64,000 nucleotides of DNA from Latrodectus hesperus. Lineage: Eukaryota > Arthropoda > Arachnida > Araneae > Theridiidae. The notes below the pieces were generated by a model that saw nothing but the letters and a program-made list of their open reading frames with translations, was not told the origin of the DNA and did not search any database. Numbering within the stretch: position 1 is the first letter of the stretch; each line of letters begins with the position of its first letter. The DNA is taken from positions 5,864,785 to 5,928,784 of the forward strand of contig JAJQOW010000014.1 of the NCBI GenBank assembly GCA_037975125.1. Direction: 5' to 3'. The position numbers were made by a program, and so were the translations under genes. Of the stretch, positions 1 to 14,989 are shown piece by piece.

Positions 1-125
1 GCCTACCTTATAAATGCTTATCTATGGTATGTGTGTACTGAGGACTCCACACCAAATTACAATTCAGTTGGAAAAGAGGTCAGCTTAGCTACCACAAGAG
101 AACAACAATACCAAAAACATTTCCA

Positions 126-274
<149 letters not shown>

Positions 275-694
275 AATCTTCATCAGTCATATACAGAATA
301 TATAGATATCTTCATTAGTCATTCTACAGTGGAATACTACAAAATATATTGTGATATTTACTGCAAGTTTATAAATACCCCAAATCATATATCATGCATA
401 AGCATTAGAAGTATTATAGTTTGACCTGCATTATGAATTGAGTTCATACAAAGTATTTAACAGCAAAAGGGTATTTTAAGTACTTTAATCTGTCGCTAAG
501 GAGTACATACAGTTTGGCAAATTCGTATGACTACAAATAATGCTTTTCCACAGCTAAGTATTATAGCACATCGTCCAGAGCTAAAAATTATGCTCTACTA
601 GATTTCTAATAAAATATTTGTAGGCTCTTTATAGTTTGTGGTTTAACCCATAATCTACAAACATATTAGGAGCTTTAATATTCGTAATAATCGC

Positions 695-968
695 AGACTC
701 GATGGCTGGGTGGTTAGCGTTTCTAATTCCTAAGCTGTGGTTCCCGGGTACGAATCCCAGTTCGGGCAGAGATGTTAGTTTCTCTGTCCTTTCTTCTGTG
801 ATGATGTGGCCCACCCTATAAACGGGTTTGTGGTGGTATGGCGTGGGTAGTTGCTTTTCGCCTCCGTGACTTGGTTCACAGATTAACACCGGGTAACGAC
901 AATTGAGTAGCAGATTCTGGCTTTGTTATGGCGAAGGAATAGACACCCAGTGGCCACTGTTGTAAAAA
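695..968 (+). mobile_element. SINE-A copy 1 (tRNA-derived)
   Basis: The head carries RNA polymerase III internal promoter boxes: an A box at 703-719 (TGGCTGGGTGGTTAGCG) and a B box at 747-757 (GGTACGAATCC). The body shares long blocks with the element at 63525-63805, including TCTCTGTCCTTTCTTCTG, GTGGCCCACCCTATAAACG and TGACTTGGTTCACAGAT. The 3' end runs into an A-rich stretch near 961-968. No clear target duplication was found, so both boundaries are approximate. The short minus-strand reading frame inside it is not a gene. Confidence 0.85.
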
Positions 969-1540
969 AACAATATTTGGAATATTTAATTATTTATCAT
1001 GACTAAAAATATTTTCATGTATGATTAATTTTTTATTTTATTCATAAATATAGGTTAATTGATATTTATTATTTTTATTTTATAATTTTCAGATCTAAAT
1101 AGAAACTTTTAAGGTATCATTTCATTTTATGAGATTTTAAGACTTAAACGGCATTTGCTTTTTACGACAATGAAATAATTTGCCAGATTTACTCAATATT
1201 TTTTTCCAAAACCAAGCTAATAATAAAGAATTTTATTTTTATTGATCATATATGGATATACAAAATAATTTAGCGCTAACCTTTCTTAAGCAGCCCATGT
1301 AGATGAACTTTCAAACATATAGAAATAGTTATAATAAATTGATAAAAACTAGATCGAACTGGTATTTAGATCACAGAAATAAGGAAAAGAATGAAAACTT
1401 GATCTAAATCACTTTTCAACAAAAATTTGAACTATCAAATTTAAATTTATTTATATATGCATCATCTCTACCTCTTCCTGTAATAAAAATGACTCCAAAT
1501 CGCCCAATTACCATTTAAATGTCACTCCCACAAAAGCAGC
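969..1540. other. AT-rich sequence without recognised features
   Basis: Stop-rich in all frames. No repeat or RNA signature seen. Confidence 0.6.
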
Positions 1541-1650
1541 TGATAGCCGAATTGCAACTTTCTCCCTTTTCCCCCACCCCCTATAAGTAAAGTAGAGCAG
1601 TGGACAGAAAAGAACAGAGAGCTTGCGCAAACGATATTCAAAATATTTTT

Positions 1651-1779
1651 ATGGAAAACTTTTCCTTTTCGTTTCTTTTCGTTTTTATTACTTCCAAATT
1701 ACAGGAGAAGCAATTCGTGAAATGGAACGCGAAACTCGAAACATTCCAAAAGAAGACAGAATGCCGGTTGAGAATGTGA
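1651..1779 (+). CDS. hypothetical 42-residue ORF in a gene-like island
   Basis: Not recognised. A 42-codon frame opens with MENFSFSFLFVFITS, which would suit a short signal peptide or membrane anchor, followed by a lysine-rich polar segment ending TECRLRM. A TATAAG motif sits upstream at about 1582, at a plausible core-promoter distance, inside a pyrimidine-rich stretch. An alternative reading is that 1651-1705 is an intron end: the T-rich tract TTCGTTTTTATTACTTCCAA leads to a TTACAG acceptor, after which another frame (EAIREMERETRNIPKEDRMP...) stays open to a TAG at 1789-1791. The hydrophobic start may only reflect T-rich DNA. Either way the island is more complex than its surroundings. Confidence 0.2.
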   Translation: MENFSFSFLFVFITSKLQEKQFVKWNAKLETFQKKTECRLRM

Positions 1780-1799
1780 TCGAGGAAAGATAGAGTGTA

Positions 1800-3470
1800 A
1801 CTAGGTGAAAAAAATTTTGTTCGAATGAGGAAAGTAATTGCATTTTCTTCGTGCAGGTTATTAATTATCCTTTTTTATACCTTCATCAAAAATACTAGAA
1901 AAAGAAACAAAGTTATTCAAGATGCAAGCGATGGGTTATAATATCTGAGACAAATATAATTACCGTGAAGAGGAGAAAAATTGAATAAAAATATCTGAAT
2001 CACTGACAAAAAATTCTGTTGTTTTTTTTCATTGTTTACAAGGTAAAAGATGGCAATGACTTCTTTTTTTTTCTTTTTCTCTAATTTGGCTTACTTACTG
2101 TTATTATCTGAAATCAAAATGTATCTTCTGTGTAAACCGAGAATACATCGTTTACCACAAGATAAAATTTAATATAATTGCTTAAGAAGTCACAGTCATA
2201 TATTAAATATAATTACAATGTCAAAAATATCTTATAGCTAAAAATGAGTGGCTTTAAAAAAAAAAAAACGCAGTGACAAAAATGTCTTATGCTTCAAAGA
2301 AAGTTGTTTTTGAAAAAACACTTTTATTCCAAATGGGGAAATATAAATAAATAAATTACTACAAATTATATTTTCAGTAATTTTTTTAATTAAATTGGAA
2401 AATAGAACATAAGGAAAAGTCAGATGCTTTTTTCAATATTAATTACTACTACTTATTATATTTTAGGCAAATTAAGAGGGAAATTTTTATTTTTATAAAT
2501 TTTTAGTCGATTTATTTAAAAAAAATAATATCTCAAATATCTTTTCGTATTTGATTTATTTTTTGGGTTACACTGAAAATACTTATTATAGCTTTAAATA
2601 AAAACTGCAGATCTTCTGACATACTCTTTCATTTAACTACCTTTAAATTAATTTATTATATATATATAAACAAATCATTTTGGTAAATTACAATTTAGTT
2701 AAATAATTTTGAAAAAAAATGAATACTTGAATATTTTCATTCATACGAATTTAAAACTAAACTTACCTAATACAGACTATTATTTAAAAACGGTGTTGCA
2801 TAATATATTTGTTCCAATAGTGATTTTGAAATAATCATATTCGCGCGTATATGTTTAATCACATCGATTTTTGTACCAGATTATATTATAAAATATCATA
2901 GATGGCTAAATTTAGTTTGTTTGCATTTTCTAATATTATTTTTTCATTGTGCTGATTGAAATAAAATTGTATGTTATACTGTTGCCATTGTTTTCGATAA
3001 AATTATGACTTCCGTTTATCCTCAGTTATAGTTCTTCGAAAAAGAAATATTTTTGGAGAAATTACATAAATTTTTACTGTGAAAACATAAAGAAGATATA
3101 ATCAATTGAACAAACCATTATATAGAGAAAATGATTATTTTTAATTAAATCAAAAGTAGACGCATCTTTTTTTTCAGTGATTTACACCATTCTTTTTGAC
3201 ATTATTTGCTTTTTTGATGAACTTGAAGAAAGCGGATTTTAAAAATTGGCTTTCACCATTTTTACAGCGCTCTAAACAAGTATTTTCATTTTTACAATGA
3301 TTGATTGAGCAAAATGGCTTACAGGAATAACGAAATTATCTGCCAAAATCTCAGTATATTTTCAGGTTACTTCAAAAAGATTTAATTGTTTAGTTTTTTT
3401 TTTAATTATTAAACTTTTAATTGAATAATTAAAAATAAGACAGATACTTCAGGATTGAATTAACACGTCA
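1800..3470. other. AT-rich sequence without recognised features
   Basis: Homopolymer-rich AT sequence. No ORF, RNA gene or repeat family seen. Confidence 0.6.
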
Positions 3471-3477
3471 CAACACC

Positions 3478-3517
3478 GGTCATAATAAAAAAATTGTCAA
3501 CTTTTTTTATTATGACC
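3478..3517. repeat. perfect 16-bp inverted repeat (hairpin)
   Basis: GGTCATAATAAAAAAA at 3478-3493 is the exact reverse complement of 3502-3517, with an 8-base loop. It may be what remains of a small foldback element. Confidence 0.85.
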
Positions 3518-3787
3518 TTAATAAAAATTTTATCATTATTCAACTTTAAAACTATTCTAAAATAGTTTAAGTGAAAACTAATTTTATCAAATAAGATTTT
3601 ATTTTTACTTCAAAAACAAAGTAATATCATTAATAATATAATCAATCTTTAGTAATACACGGCAGAACAAGATCAAGAATTTTACTTTCGGTCATAAAAA
3701 TACTTTTTCAAAATAAATCATAAGCATGGAAAAATAGATTTCTTAGTACGCAGAAATTAATAGAACGGAAATTAACGAATTTTCAGA

Positions 3788-4160
3788 GGCCATGGTAGCC
3801 TATTGGGTAGGGGATCGGCTTTCTGTCCAGAAGGCGGGATTCGATTCCCAATGCCGCCAAAGACCCACCGAGTACATGCGATATACGTTAAATCTGTGGA
3901 ATCGGATTTAATCCTGTGGTCAGTCGTTGAGCAATTACCATGGGTGTAATGGTCTGCAGAGAATTTTCTCTCCCTTCAGATCATTTCCAAAATTGAGGGA
4001 GTGGATCCTCTGGTGGCGCCATCTATTGGAGAAGTTTAGAGCAAAATCATACTTTTACCTTTGTGGTGCTCTGGTTAAAAGAACGACTCCCCCTACAGAC
4101 TTAAATTCTTATAGCCAATGGCATAGTGATCTTGGGTTGTCCAAGTATCATAAGTAACAA
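3788..4160 (+). mobile_element. SINE-B copy 1
   Basis: Full-length member of a family of about 380 bp, also seen at 4515-4680, 25422-25802 and 34862-35252. The tRNA-like head contains TGGTAGCCTATTGGGTAGG and a B-box-like GATTCGATTCC. The body keeps the shared blocks GAGTACATGCGATATACG, AAATCTGTGGAATCG, TTGAGCAATTACC and GCCATCTAT. The 3' end has the AAGTAACAACA-type tail. The 76-residue reading frame at 3927-4157 lies within the SINE body and is not a gene. Confidence 0.88.
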
Positions 4161-4514
4161 CAGCAATATTAACACCTCTTATCATTAAGTACTTACTTCT
4201 TGCTTGGACAATTATTTATTATTTTTTGCATAATTTCAGTGCATTTATTAATTTGAATTATTAATAGTCTAACACAATATAAATCATTTAAAACAACTAT
4301 TATTAGCTACTTATGCCAAAACTTTTAAACGGAGTCTAAAAATGTAATTCCCAAGTAATTCCTTTGTTAGTAAGATCACACATAATTACTTAAACAGGCC
4401 GTTAACAGCTATTGTAAAATTATGTCAGCATAATAAATCTATTTAAGAGAATAACTATCATTAAGTGAAACCATTAGTTGGATTTCTGATTGTGTGAAAT
4501 GGTGAAAATAGAGT

Positions 4515-4680
4515 CATTATATCTGGTGGTGCCATCTATCGGAAGAGTTTAGAGCAAAGTCGTACTTTCACCTTTGCAGAGCTCTGGTTAAACGAAAGAC
4601 GCACCCTACTAACTTAAATTTGAATAGACAACAGTATAGCGGGTTTGGCCAGGCCAAGTTAATAAATAACAACAACAACG
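4515..4680 (+). mobile_element. SINE-B copy 2 (5'-truncated)
   Basis: Only the 3' half of SINE-B remains, from TCTGGTGGTGCCATCTATCG through the AACAACAACAAC tail. Loss of the tRNA-like head is typical of incomplete reverse transcription. It lies about 350 bp downstream of copy 1 in the same orientation. Confidence 0.85.
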
Positions 4681-4689
4681 AATTCTTAT

Positions 4690-6680
4690 CGCCACTTTTC
4701 TATTTGTTATATACGCACTTGTAAATTAAAATCACATCAGTTTGTTTAATCCATTCACATATCCCTTATTATCTTCTATAAACCACACATCCCTTAATAC
4801 ACCTCCATAATTAAAAGATTTGATTTTGTGTATATATTAGAAGTCATAATCTTAGGTTATGCATGAAAATTTCATGGGATATTGAAATTGGCGGAAACGT
4901 TTATAAATCAATTATCTGAATTCTCATAAATATATTTCAAACAATATTTTACTACCTTAAATATATTTAATGGAAAGATTAATGTATGAAATTACCTCTT
5001 AAAATTAAAACAATATTATAAACAAACAACAAATTTATTTCCATTTTTCTCTGTTTGAAATTTTTAATAATTTATTCAACATACCTTGCGTCTTCATTTT
5101 TTTATTTAATGCTTTGAAATTTTTTTCTCAGCTTTTGTTTAGTAAAAGCTCATACTTTTAAGAGTGGGTTTTAAAATTTATCAAATCATTTCATTTTTAC
5201 AAATTATTCGTTACTCAAATCTGATAGATTCTTCAAAAAATAGCAGTAAAATGCAGGAAAAACTTTTTCAGTAACTAAGAAATAGAAAAAAATAAAGCAC
5301 ATTTAGTTCATTATGTATCATTATTAAAATTATGTAAAATTTCCTAAGCTGATTTTAACAAAATTTGAAATGCGAGGAGCGTTTTCATTGATTATGATAA
5401 AACATAAAATATCTTTAAAAAATATTGCAAAAAATATCATAGTAAGAATTAGAAAAATTTTGTATTTAATAAAAAAGCGTAATTTTTTCATTAAAAACTA
5501 AAAAATATGTCATTTACATTAAATTTTAATTTTTCATTTTCCTAAATGGTATAAAACTATAGTTAAAATATAATTTAAGCTAAGGTATAATATTTAATGA
5601 ATGTATATATACGAAAATATACACATTTATTTAATATTTTTCAACTGAAATCAGGCTGTATTAATACGCATTTAAAAATTTGTTGCGTATCAACTAATTA
5701 AAACACCAATAAAAGTCACAAACCTGAATATAATTATATAAATTATTTCATTCATATAAAAATAATTTTAAAGACACTAAAACACGTGTTAAAATTATTA
5801 TTTTTACTAATATCAGAAAAACAAAAATCTCAAAGGAATGTGGTATTTTTGAGAAATAATTTTTATCTCAGGTATTAAGGGAAATGTATGATATATATGT
5901 TATAGTTCTGTAGAGCTATAGAATTTAATTATAAAAATAAAATTAAAATGCGTTAATCTAAAAATAAATTTGATTAACATTATACGTAAATTAAATACAT
6001 TAAATCATATTCTTAAATTAGAATTGTATTCATTGCAAGAAAATTTATTTTTAATAAATTGTGTTTTTGATTTAGGACTTAAGATTTTGAATTCCAATAT
6101 CTTTCTTAAAATTCAAAGATAAATAGATCATAAAATTCCAGTTTTAGGGTTTTCCATTTTAAAGTACACATTAATTTTCTATTAACTTATTTATTGTTAT
6201 TTAGTTTGATCTATTAAGATAAAATGAATAAAGCTAATCCAAAAAGGAAAATATTCTAATATTTGATCTTTGCACAAAATATCATTAGTTCTGGAAAATA
6301 TGCGTCAATCAGATTTATTTATAGAATTCACGCTATTTGGTACTTGACTTCAAAATTTTATTAAAATCGCATTCAATTAGATAAATAATTTGAAATAAGA
6401 AATTGTTTTTAGATTCAGGATATAACATCAATAAATAAAACTATAATTTGAAAAAAAATTGTAGATCAAGTTCTCCAAGAAGCGTCTTCTAATTACAAGG
6501 GAAAAGTTTATCTGTTATTTTATTGTAGCAATTAGAGTCAAAAAATTCGACGTAGTCACGGTACCAAATATTTCGAAAACAAAAAATTCTATGTTCTGTC
6601 AAATTTTCCTGGTTTCCTTTGACTGTCGCATGATCAAAGACATGTGATGAAATTTAATAACTGTTGCCAACAGACTCTAG
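4690..6680. other. AT-rich sequence without recognised features
   Basis: No ORF of note, repeat family or RNA gene seen. Confidence 0.6.
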
Positions 6681-6690
6681 TTAATCTTAC

Positions 6691-6758
6691 CTGATTTACG
6701 GATATTTTTTAGCACCTCAGGCAGGAGATAACCTTGATTTCCAACCCAATTTTCCGAA
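6691..6758 (-). CDS. candidate 68-bp internal coding exon
   Basis: Protein not recognised. Read on the minus strand, the segment is bounded by an acceptor (CTTCTTTTTCAG) and a strong donor (CAG followed by GTAAGATT). Only one of its three frames is open, giving one base plus 22 codons plus one base; the product begins SENWVGNQGYLL and ends LKNIRKS. The composition is clearly less AT-rich than the kilobases on either side. No partner exon could be assigned with confidence, so the host gene and its extent are unknown. Chance splice motifs around a short open frame remain possible. Confidence 0.35.
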
Positions 6759-6774
6759 CTGAAAAAGAAGTTTT

Positions 6775-9700
6775 TTTCTGCAGACGATACGGTTCGATGA
6801 AACATAATTCTGATCAGGTGTTTTGCTAGAAAGAGGATTTAATATTCTTTGTTAAGAACGCAGATTAAATGATAATTTTTTTAGAAACACATTTCAAACG
6901 ATTTTAATGCTAATTATGAAATAGAATGATAACCGGGGGGCTTAATGCGAAATGGCATAAATGCAGCACAAACAAGAACTAAGTACTTAGTTTGACAAAC
7001 AAAACAAGATAATTCTTACGAAAAAATTGAAATAAAAAGAAATATTTTCACTTTTCTAGGTTAATCTTCAGTAGTATGTTAATATTATATAAAAAAATAT
7101 GAGTATTAGAAATAAAAATTATTTTGACTAATAGGAAAGATTTTACATTTTAATTAATTAAATTAAAATATTTTATAAGGACAAAGAATTTAATAGTAAA
7201 ATGCTATTTATACTTTATGTAATTTGCAGAATAAGCATCAGTTTTCTTTAATGTCTAACTATTTACCAAGTACTTAACAAAAGTGGACATTTTTATGGTC
7301 ACATGGTATTTCTTCTGATGCTATTAAATAATCATGTGTAAAATAAAATAAATGTGTAAATATTATCAGCAATTCGTCTTTTTAATAATATTATGAATAC
7401 ATTTTTAATAATATTATAAGGTAAGATGATTTACCACACGTAGTGCATTTTAAAAGCTAATGAAATATTATAAATTGAATTCTTGTTTTCCTTGTACAGA
7501 GAGAGATTCTTTCAGTTCTTCTCAAAATTCAGATTTTACTTGACCAAAAGATGACATTAGGAATTAAAAGTGAATTAATTCAAATATTGTTCATAATTGT
7601 ATCATTCTTATAAGCAAAATAAGAAATACTAACAATAAATTTTAGAAAAGATATGAAAAAAGAAAAAAAAACGCTTAAAAACATTTTTCCTTATGAGTAT
7701 TTCAAACACAAAAAAATCCGATTCAAGTATTAAATTTTTATTGATTTAAAATAAATTTTAGTTTATTTTTATAATTTATGAAAAAATTCAAAAAGAACTA
7801 TTTGAAATCGGTTATGAATTTTAAAATATCTATTTTTTCTATTTAGGGATGAAACAATTATTTTATTCTCTTTTTTAACTTTATCATACTTATATAATTA
7901 CTGCTATAAAAGCAAAACTGTAAGCAAATACAAAATTTAAGATAATTTTTTTTCTATTTTTAAATTGTTTTACAATAGTTAATTGAAAGTTATAAGTTTT
8001 TAAAAATTTGAACTTTCAATTATTATTACTATATTACTTAGGATATTTTTCTGTTGGTTATATAGACGGAAATGTATAACAAAAATTTTAGAGTATAACA
8101 GAAGAAGAAAGAAGAAAATGAATAATTATTCATCCCAAGTCATAAAAATTTTAGAAATGATTAAAATTATTGAAACAGCTTTTCACTATTTCATAATTTT
8201 GCAATTAAAACTGAAACTAGATAGAAAACGAAGATTTTGACTTTAAAGAAAAACTCCTAAAAAAAATTTTAAAAAAACTAAATTTACATTTTCGAAAATT
8301 AAAAATAATCTTTTTTATGTGAAAAAAAACCTTACACTTCAAGAACGAAACAATTATGGTTGATCGAATAAATTTTAAAAGTTTACAAAAAATGTTTGCA
8401 ATAAAATGTATGGAAATAGATCAAGAAGGTTTTTAAAAAAAATTCATTTTTACATAGACGAGTGAAAGAAATGCATTTGATATAAATCTCATTCAATTCT
8501 CCAATAGAAAATCTTATAATAAAAATATCACGATGGACTGTATGCCATTGATTTAAAAAATATAAAATTCATGAATAAAAAAAATAAATTATACTGTATT
8601 TAAATATTTTAAAAGAAACTTTACGTGATTAAATTAAGATTTTTTTAATGATTTTCAATTTACAAAACACGATGATTGAAGATATATCTTAATGTAATAA
8701 TTTCGTCATTAAATAATATTCTTAAAATATTAAAATACCTCCTTCTTTTCTTTGTGTTGAAATCCTATAAGAATCAAAGCAGAAAATTTGTAAAAAATTT
8801 ATAATAAGTTTGTTTTAACAATGCATATCTACAAACTAGTTTCAAAAGAAGAATAAAAGAGCTCTCGCTAAATTAGGCTTAAAAAATTAGAGAAATCAAT
8901 AAAAATCAACTAAAAAATGTTTCGTCAAATCATTACCCAACAAATATTGGATAACATTTAAGCACTTTACTTTTTCTTTTTAAAGAAAAAAGAGAAAGCA
9001 AAAAAGATGAAAACAGTTTTAAGAAGTTCATACTTAAGACACAAAAGCGTTTTAACTCATTAATATTTTTTTCCCTGGATATTCGGTTATTCGTGTTTTG
9101 GCTGATTTAATGCAATTATATATAGAAGTTTTCTGTACATATATCCGATTTTATTATTCATAGCTTTTTTATTGAATTTTTATTAATTTTATGGATGTTT
9201 ATTATAGTCAAAATCTTGGCAAGCAGCCTGAAGTAATAAAACCTTAAGAAAATGCGCTGTTTTAATGAAAATCTGAAACAAATGCAGGATAAAGGCTAAA
9301 AAAATAGAAGGAATAAATTCTAACTATTAATATTAAAAATAATGCAAAAAAGAAGCTAATAATATAACAAATATTTTTTTAAATAAATAGCATTCCTTTA
9401 AATAAGATCAAAATCTTCAAAGTTTCTTTTGCAAAATTTAATCTAGTTTTAAAATGGATGAAACAATATAGAGCACACAACCATTTGCATTTAACTTTTA
9501 AAAAGCAAAAAGTTAACGTATGTAAACAAATTAAATTTTTCAACATGAAAGGTACTTGGCGGCAATGCCATCGTCCAGAAAATATCCAATTTTGAATTTA
9601 TTTCGTTTCCGGAATTAAGAATAAATTGTATATATATGTTTATCTTTGAAAACTAAGTTATATATTTTTATCATTATCAAACCATTTCTTTCGATGTTAT

Positions 9701-10915
9701 CTTACATTCACATAGTGTTAATAAAATTATGATAATTTTTTAAGTTTTTGTATTTGCATTGGTCATTTTAATTTAAATTTATATACGGTCATTTTAATTC
9801 ATCTTAATGCATTTTAATTTGTATTAAATCATTGCATTTTTATTGAAGACTTACAAAATCCGGCTAAGTTTAAAGTGCTTTATATAAAACTGTCACATGT
9901 GTGTATGGGAGGTGGCGAATATATTTTAATTTGGATCTGAATTTAAGTATGATGCACAAAAGCTTAAAGTGTGTACTTACGCTCTAAGAACCTTTTATCC
10001 TGATGATAAATGTTTCTCAAAAATAAGCATGGAATAAAAAGCATAAACTATAAATATTGTAAAATGTGTAAAAAAATGTATGTATAAGTACCCATCGAAA
10101 ACCACAAAGAAAGAATTAAATTTTAAGACACCCTAAACTCAAATGAAGCTGAGTTATACAATTAGTTATTAGAAACAGAATATAATTTAATCTTAAGAAA
10201 CTATGTACAGGAAAGATAGAGAAAATAAAGATAATGATGGTCTAGTTATTGCTGTTCAGAATTAATTATTATCACAAATTATTCACATTAATAACTCATG
10301 CAGTCTTAACATTGGAAGTTTTACTATTAAACTTATATATAACAATAAAACGCTTAATATTCTTAATTCACACTCGCCTAAAGCGAAAGTTGACAGTAAT
10401 GACCTCAGAGAATTACGTAGAATTATCTTATTCTTCATAGTTAAATATGTGACTGATGTTATGTGATTTTTAATATTCAGCAACCTCTGAAATGATGGCA
10501 CACCTACATTACCAGACTAAAAAAAATAGAATGATAAAAGTCACATTTACATTTTTTAAACATCTAATACAACACATATCCACCCCCTTTTAAGTTATTT
10601 TCCTCTTAGGTCTTTCATTTTGCTTTTTTGATTTGTTTCCTCAATGTTCTTTCATAACTGAAGAGGATTTATTTTTTAATCTAATCACTTTTATATTACT
10701 ACTCATTTCGTCACTGATATTACAAAATTTCATAGGATTTGTTGACAGAATGATATTGTTAATCAAACCAAAATGAACTAGTAACCAAAGTAACATTTCA
10801 TCAGACGAATTCCTCAGTATTGCACCTAGGATCATTAATGATTATAACTTTCTTCAGAATATCCCGGCGAAGAAATATCTACTTTGGTTTTACAATTCCT
10901 GCATAAATTAATCGT
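6775..10915. other. AT-rich sequence without recognised features
   Basis: Four kilobases of AT-rich sequence with only tiny open frames. A slightly more complex patch near 9550-9600 shows no interpretable signal. Confidence 0.55.
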
Positions 10916-10920
10916 ATTCA

Positions 10921-10965
10921 TTCGTGGTGCGACAGCCCAGAGTCGACAAGACTTTCTGAATTATT
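10921..10965 (-). mobile_element. SINE-C / LINE 3' tail fragment
   Basis: The plus-strand text GTGGTGCGACAGCCCAGAG...ACAAGA matches the 3' tail of SINE-C at 56504-56785 (GTGGCACGACAGCCCATA...ACAAGG) and, more loosely, the end of the RTE-like LINE at 15858. Only the 3' tail is present, so this is an extremely 5'-truncated insertion. Confidence 0.55.
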
Positions 10966-11229
10966 CATTGTTAGTTCAACCAGCAACAAAATTCCTCCAG
11001 TTCTTAGTTTTGATGATTAAATAAATCTTTCTTCATTGCGTCTTTTCATCGAGGTTTAAATGTTTCTTTTTTGAGTTACTTGGCCTAGACGAAAAATTTC
11101 TTATAATAGTTAGCGTCAGTTATACGTGTTATACAAATATGTTTTAAGCTAAAATTGAAACCTTATGTTCAAATAAGTTGAAGATTTTTTTAAATGTCTT
11201 TGAATTTTAAAATGTGTTTTAAAATGTGT

Positions 11230-11287
11230 TGATGGATTTCTTTTTCCCCAACCATTATAATAGCTTGGGGAATAAAGAAATCCATCA
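11230..11287. repeat. 22-bp-arm inverted repeat (hairpin)
   Basis: The arm 11230-11251 (TGATGGATTTCTTTTTCCCC plus AA) pairs with 11265-11287 with one single-base bulge, around a 13-base loop. It lies upstream of the mariner remnant but does not resemble a mariner terminal repeat. Confidence 0.85.
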
Positions 11288-11444
11288 TTTTTTCAGTAGA
11301 TGGGTGTAGCGATCAATATCTCGTGAAATGCTGATCAAACAATTTCAAATTTATGCTCTTTGTCAAGGTAGCATTTCACACTAAAAGAGTTCGTTTGCTG
11401 TTTTTTGTTTGATCCATTCAGTTGTGAGTTACAGGGTGTTAAAA

Positions 11445-12014
11445 ATGGAAGCGAACAAAGAGAAAATTCGGTACATTTTACAGTTTTTCTTTGACAAAGG
11501 CGAGAATGCAAGCCAGGCGGCTAAAATTGTGAATAGTGTTTATGGTGACGATATTGTAACAGCCAATTAAGTTAAATTTTGGTTTCGTAGATTCCCCGTT
11601 CAGGAATTTTTGATGTTAAAGATGCACCTTGCACACGTAGGCCGGTGGTCGGAAATGTCGAGAAAATCGGAGAAATTATCGAAGTTGACAAGCATGTTAG
11701 CAGTTGTAACATCGCTCTGGAGCTAAAAATCGACCATAAAACAGTTTTAAACCATTTACACAAAGCTGGATTCAAAAAGAAGCTCGATGTTTGGGTGCCG
11801 CACCAATTAACAGAAAAAAACATGATAGATCGAATTTCCATCCGCCAAACGGAATGAGATAGACCTGTTTCTTAAAAGGATGATGACTGGAGATGAGAAA
11901 TGGATCACATACGACAATAGTGTCCGAAAACGATCGTGGTCAAAGAGCGGCGAAGCACCTCAAGCGGTGGCCAAACCAGGACTAACGGCCAGGAAGGTTC
12001 TGCTGTGCACTATT
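11445..12014 (+). pseudogene. mariner transposase, broken and 3'-truncated
   Basis: Mariner transposases cut and paste DNA at TA sites. The reading starts MEANKEKIRYILQFFFDKGE and continues through the paired helix-turn-helix region (VDKHVSSCNIALELKIDHKT) into the linker motif WVPHQLTEKN. The first catalytic aspartate survives in TGDEKWITYD near 11890. Breaks: an in-frame TAA at 11568-11570 (codon 42), a one-base shift near 11590-11597, a second shift near 11850, and loss of everything after about 12014, so the other two catalytic aspartates are gone. It most resembles the cecropia-type mariners related to the one fused in vertebrate SETMAR. That subfamily call is tentative. No terminal repeats were found. 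It cannot encode an active enzyme. Confidence 0.9.
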
Positions 12015-12167
12015 TTCTTTCTTATTTAGATTACTGATGATACAAGCCATAATAACGGAATGTTTCAATACTATTTACAACTAATCTCAAGAAAATGCCA
12101 AAGAAATCTAACAGTTATTTTTTAGCCTTTTTGCATTCAGAGTTTAATTACAAACTTTCCGTATATG

Positions 12168-14815
<2,648 letters not shown>

Positions 14816-14989
14816 TTAATCATGGTTTTGGATCCAATTTCACTGATCATGGTCGGACTAGCATTCGTATTTTTAAAAAGTATCGCAAGCACCATATCAA
14901 ACAATCCATACTCCTCGCCATTGAAGTGGCAATACCATGATGGAAAATAAAAGGAAAGATATTTATTTTACGTAAGCAGTATAACGTGA

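Noticed and set aside
3927..4157. 76-codon frame (and the 83-codon frame at 25395-25646)
   Set aside because: Both are readings through SINE-B bodies; they fall in repeat sequence with no coding family.
9961..10010. GTAAGTAC donor-like site on the minus strand
   Set aside because: The only nearby acceptor would give a 19-base exon, too short to support.
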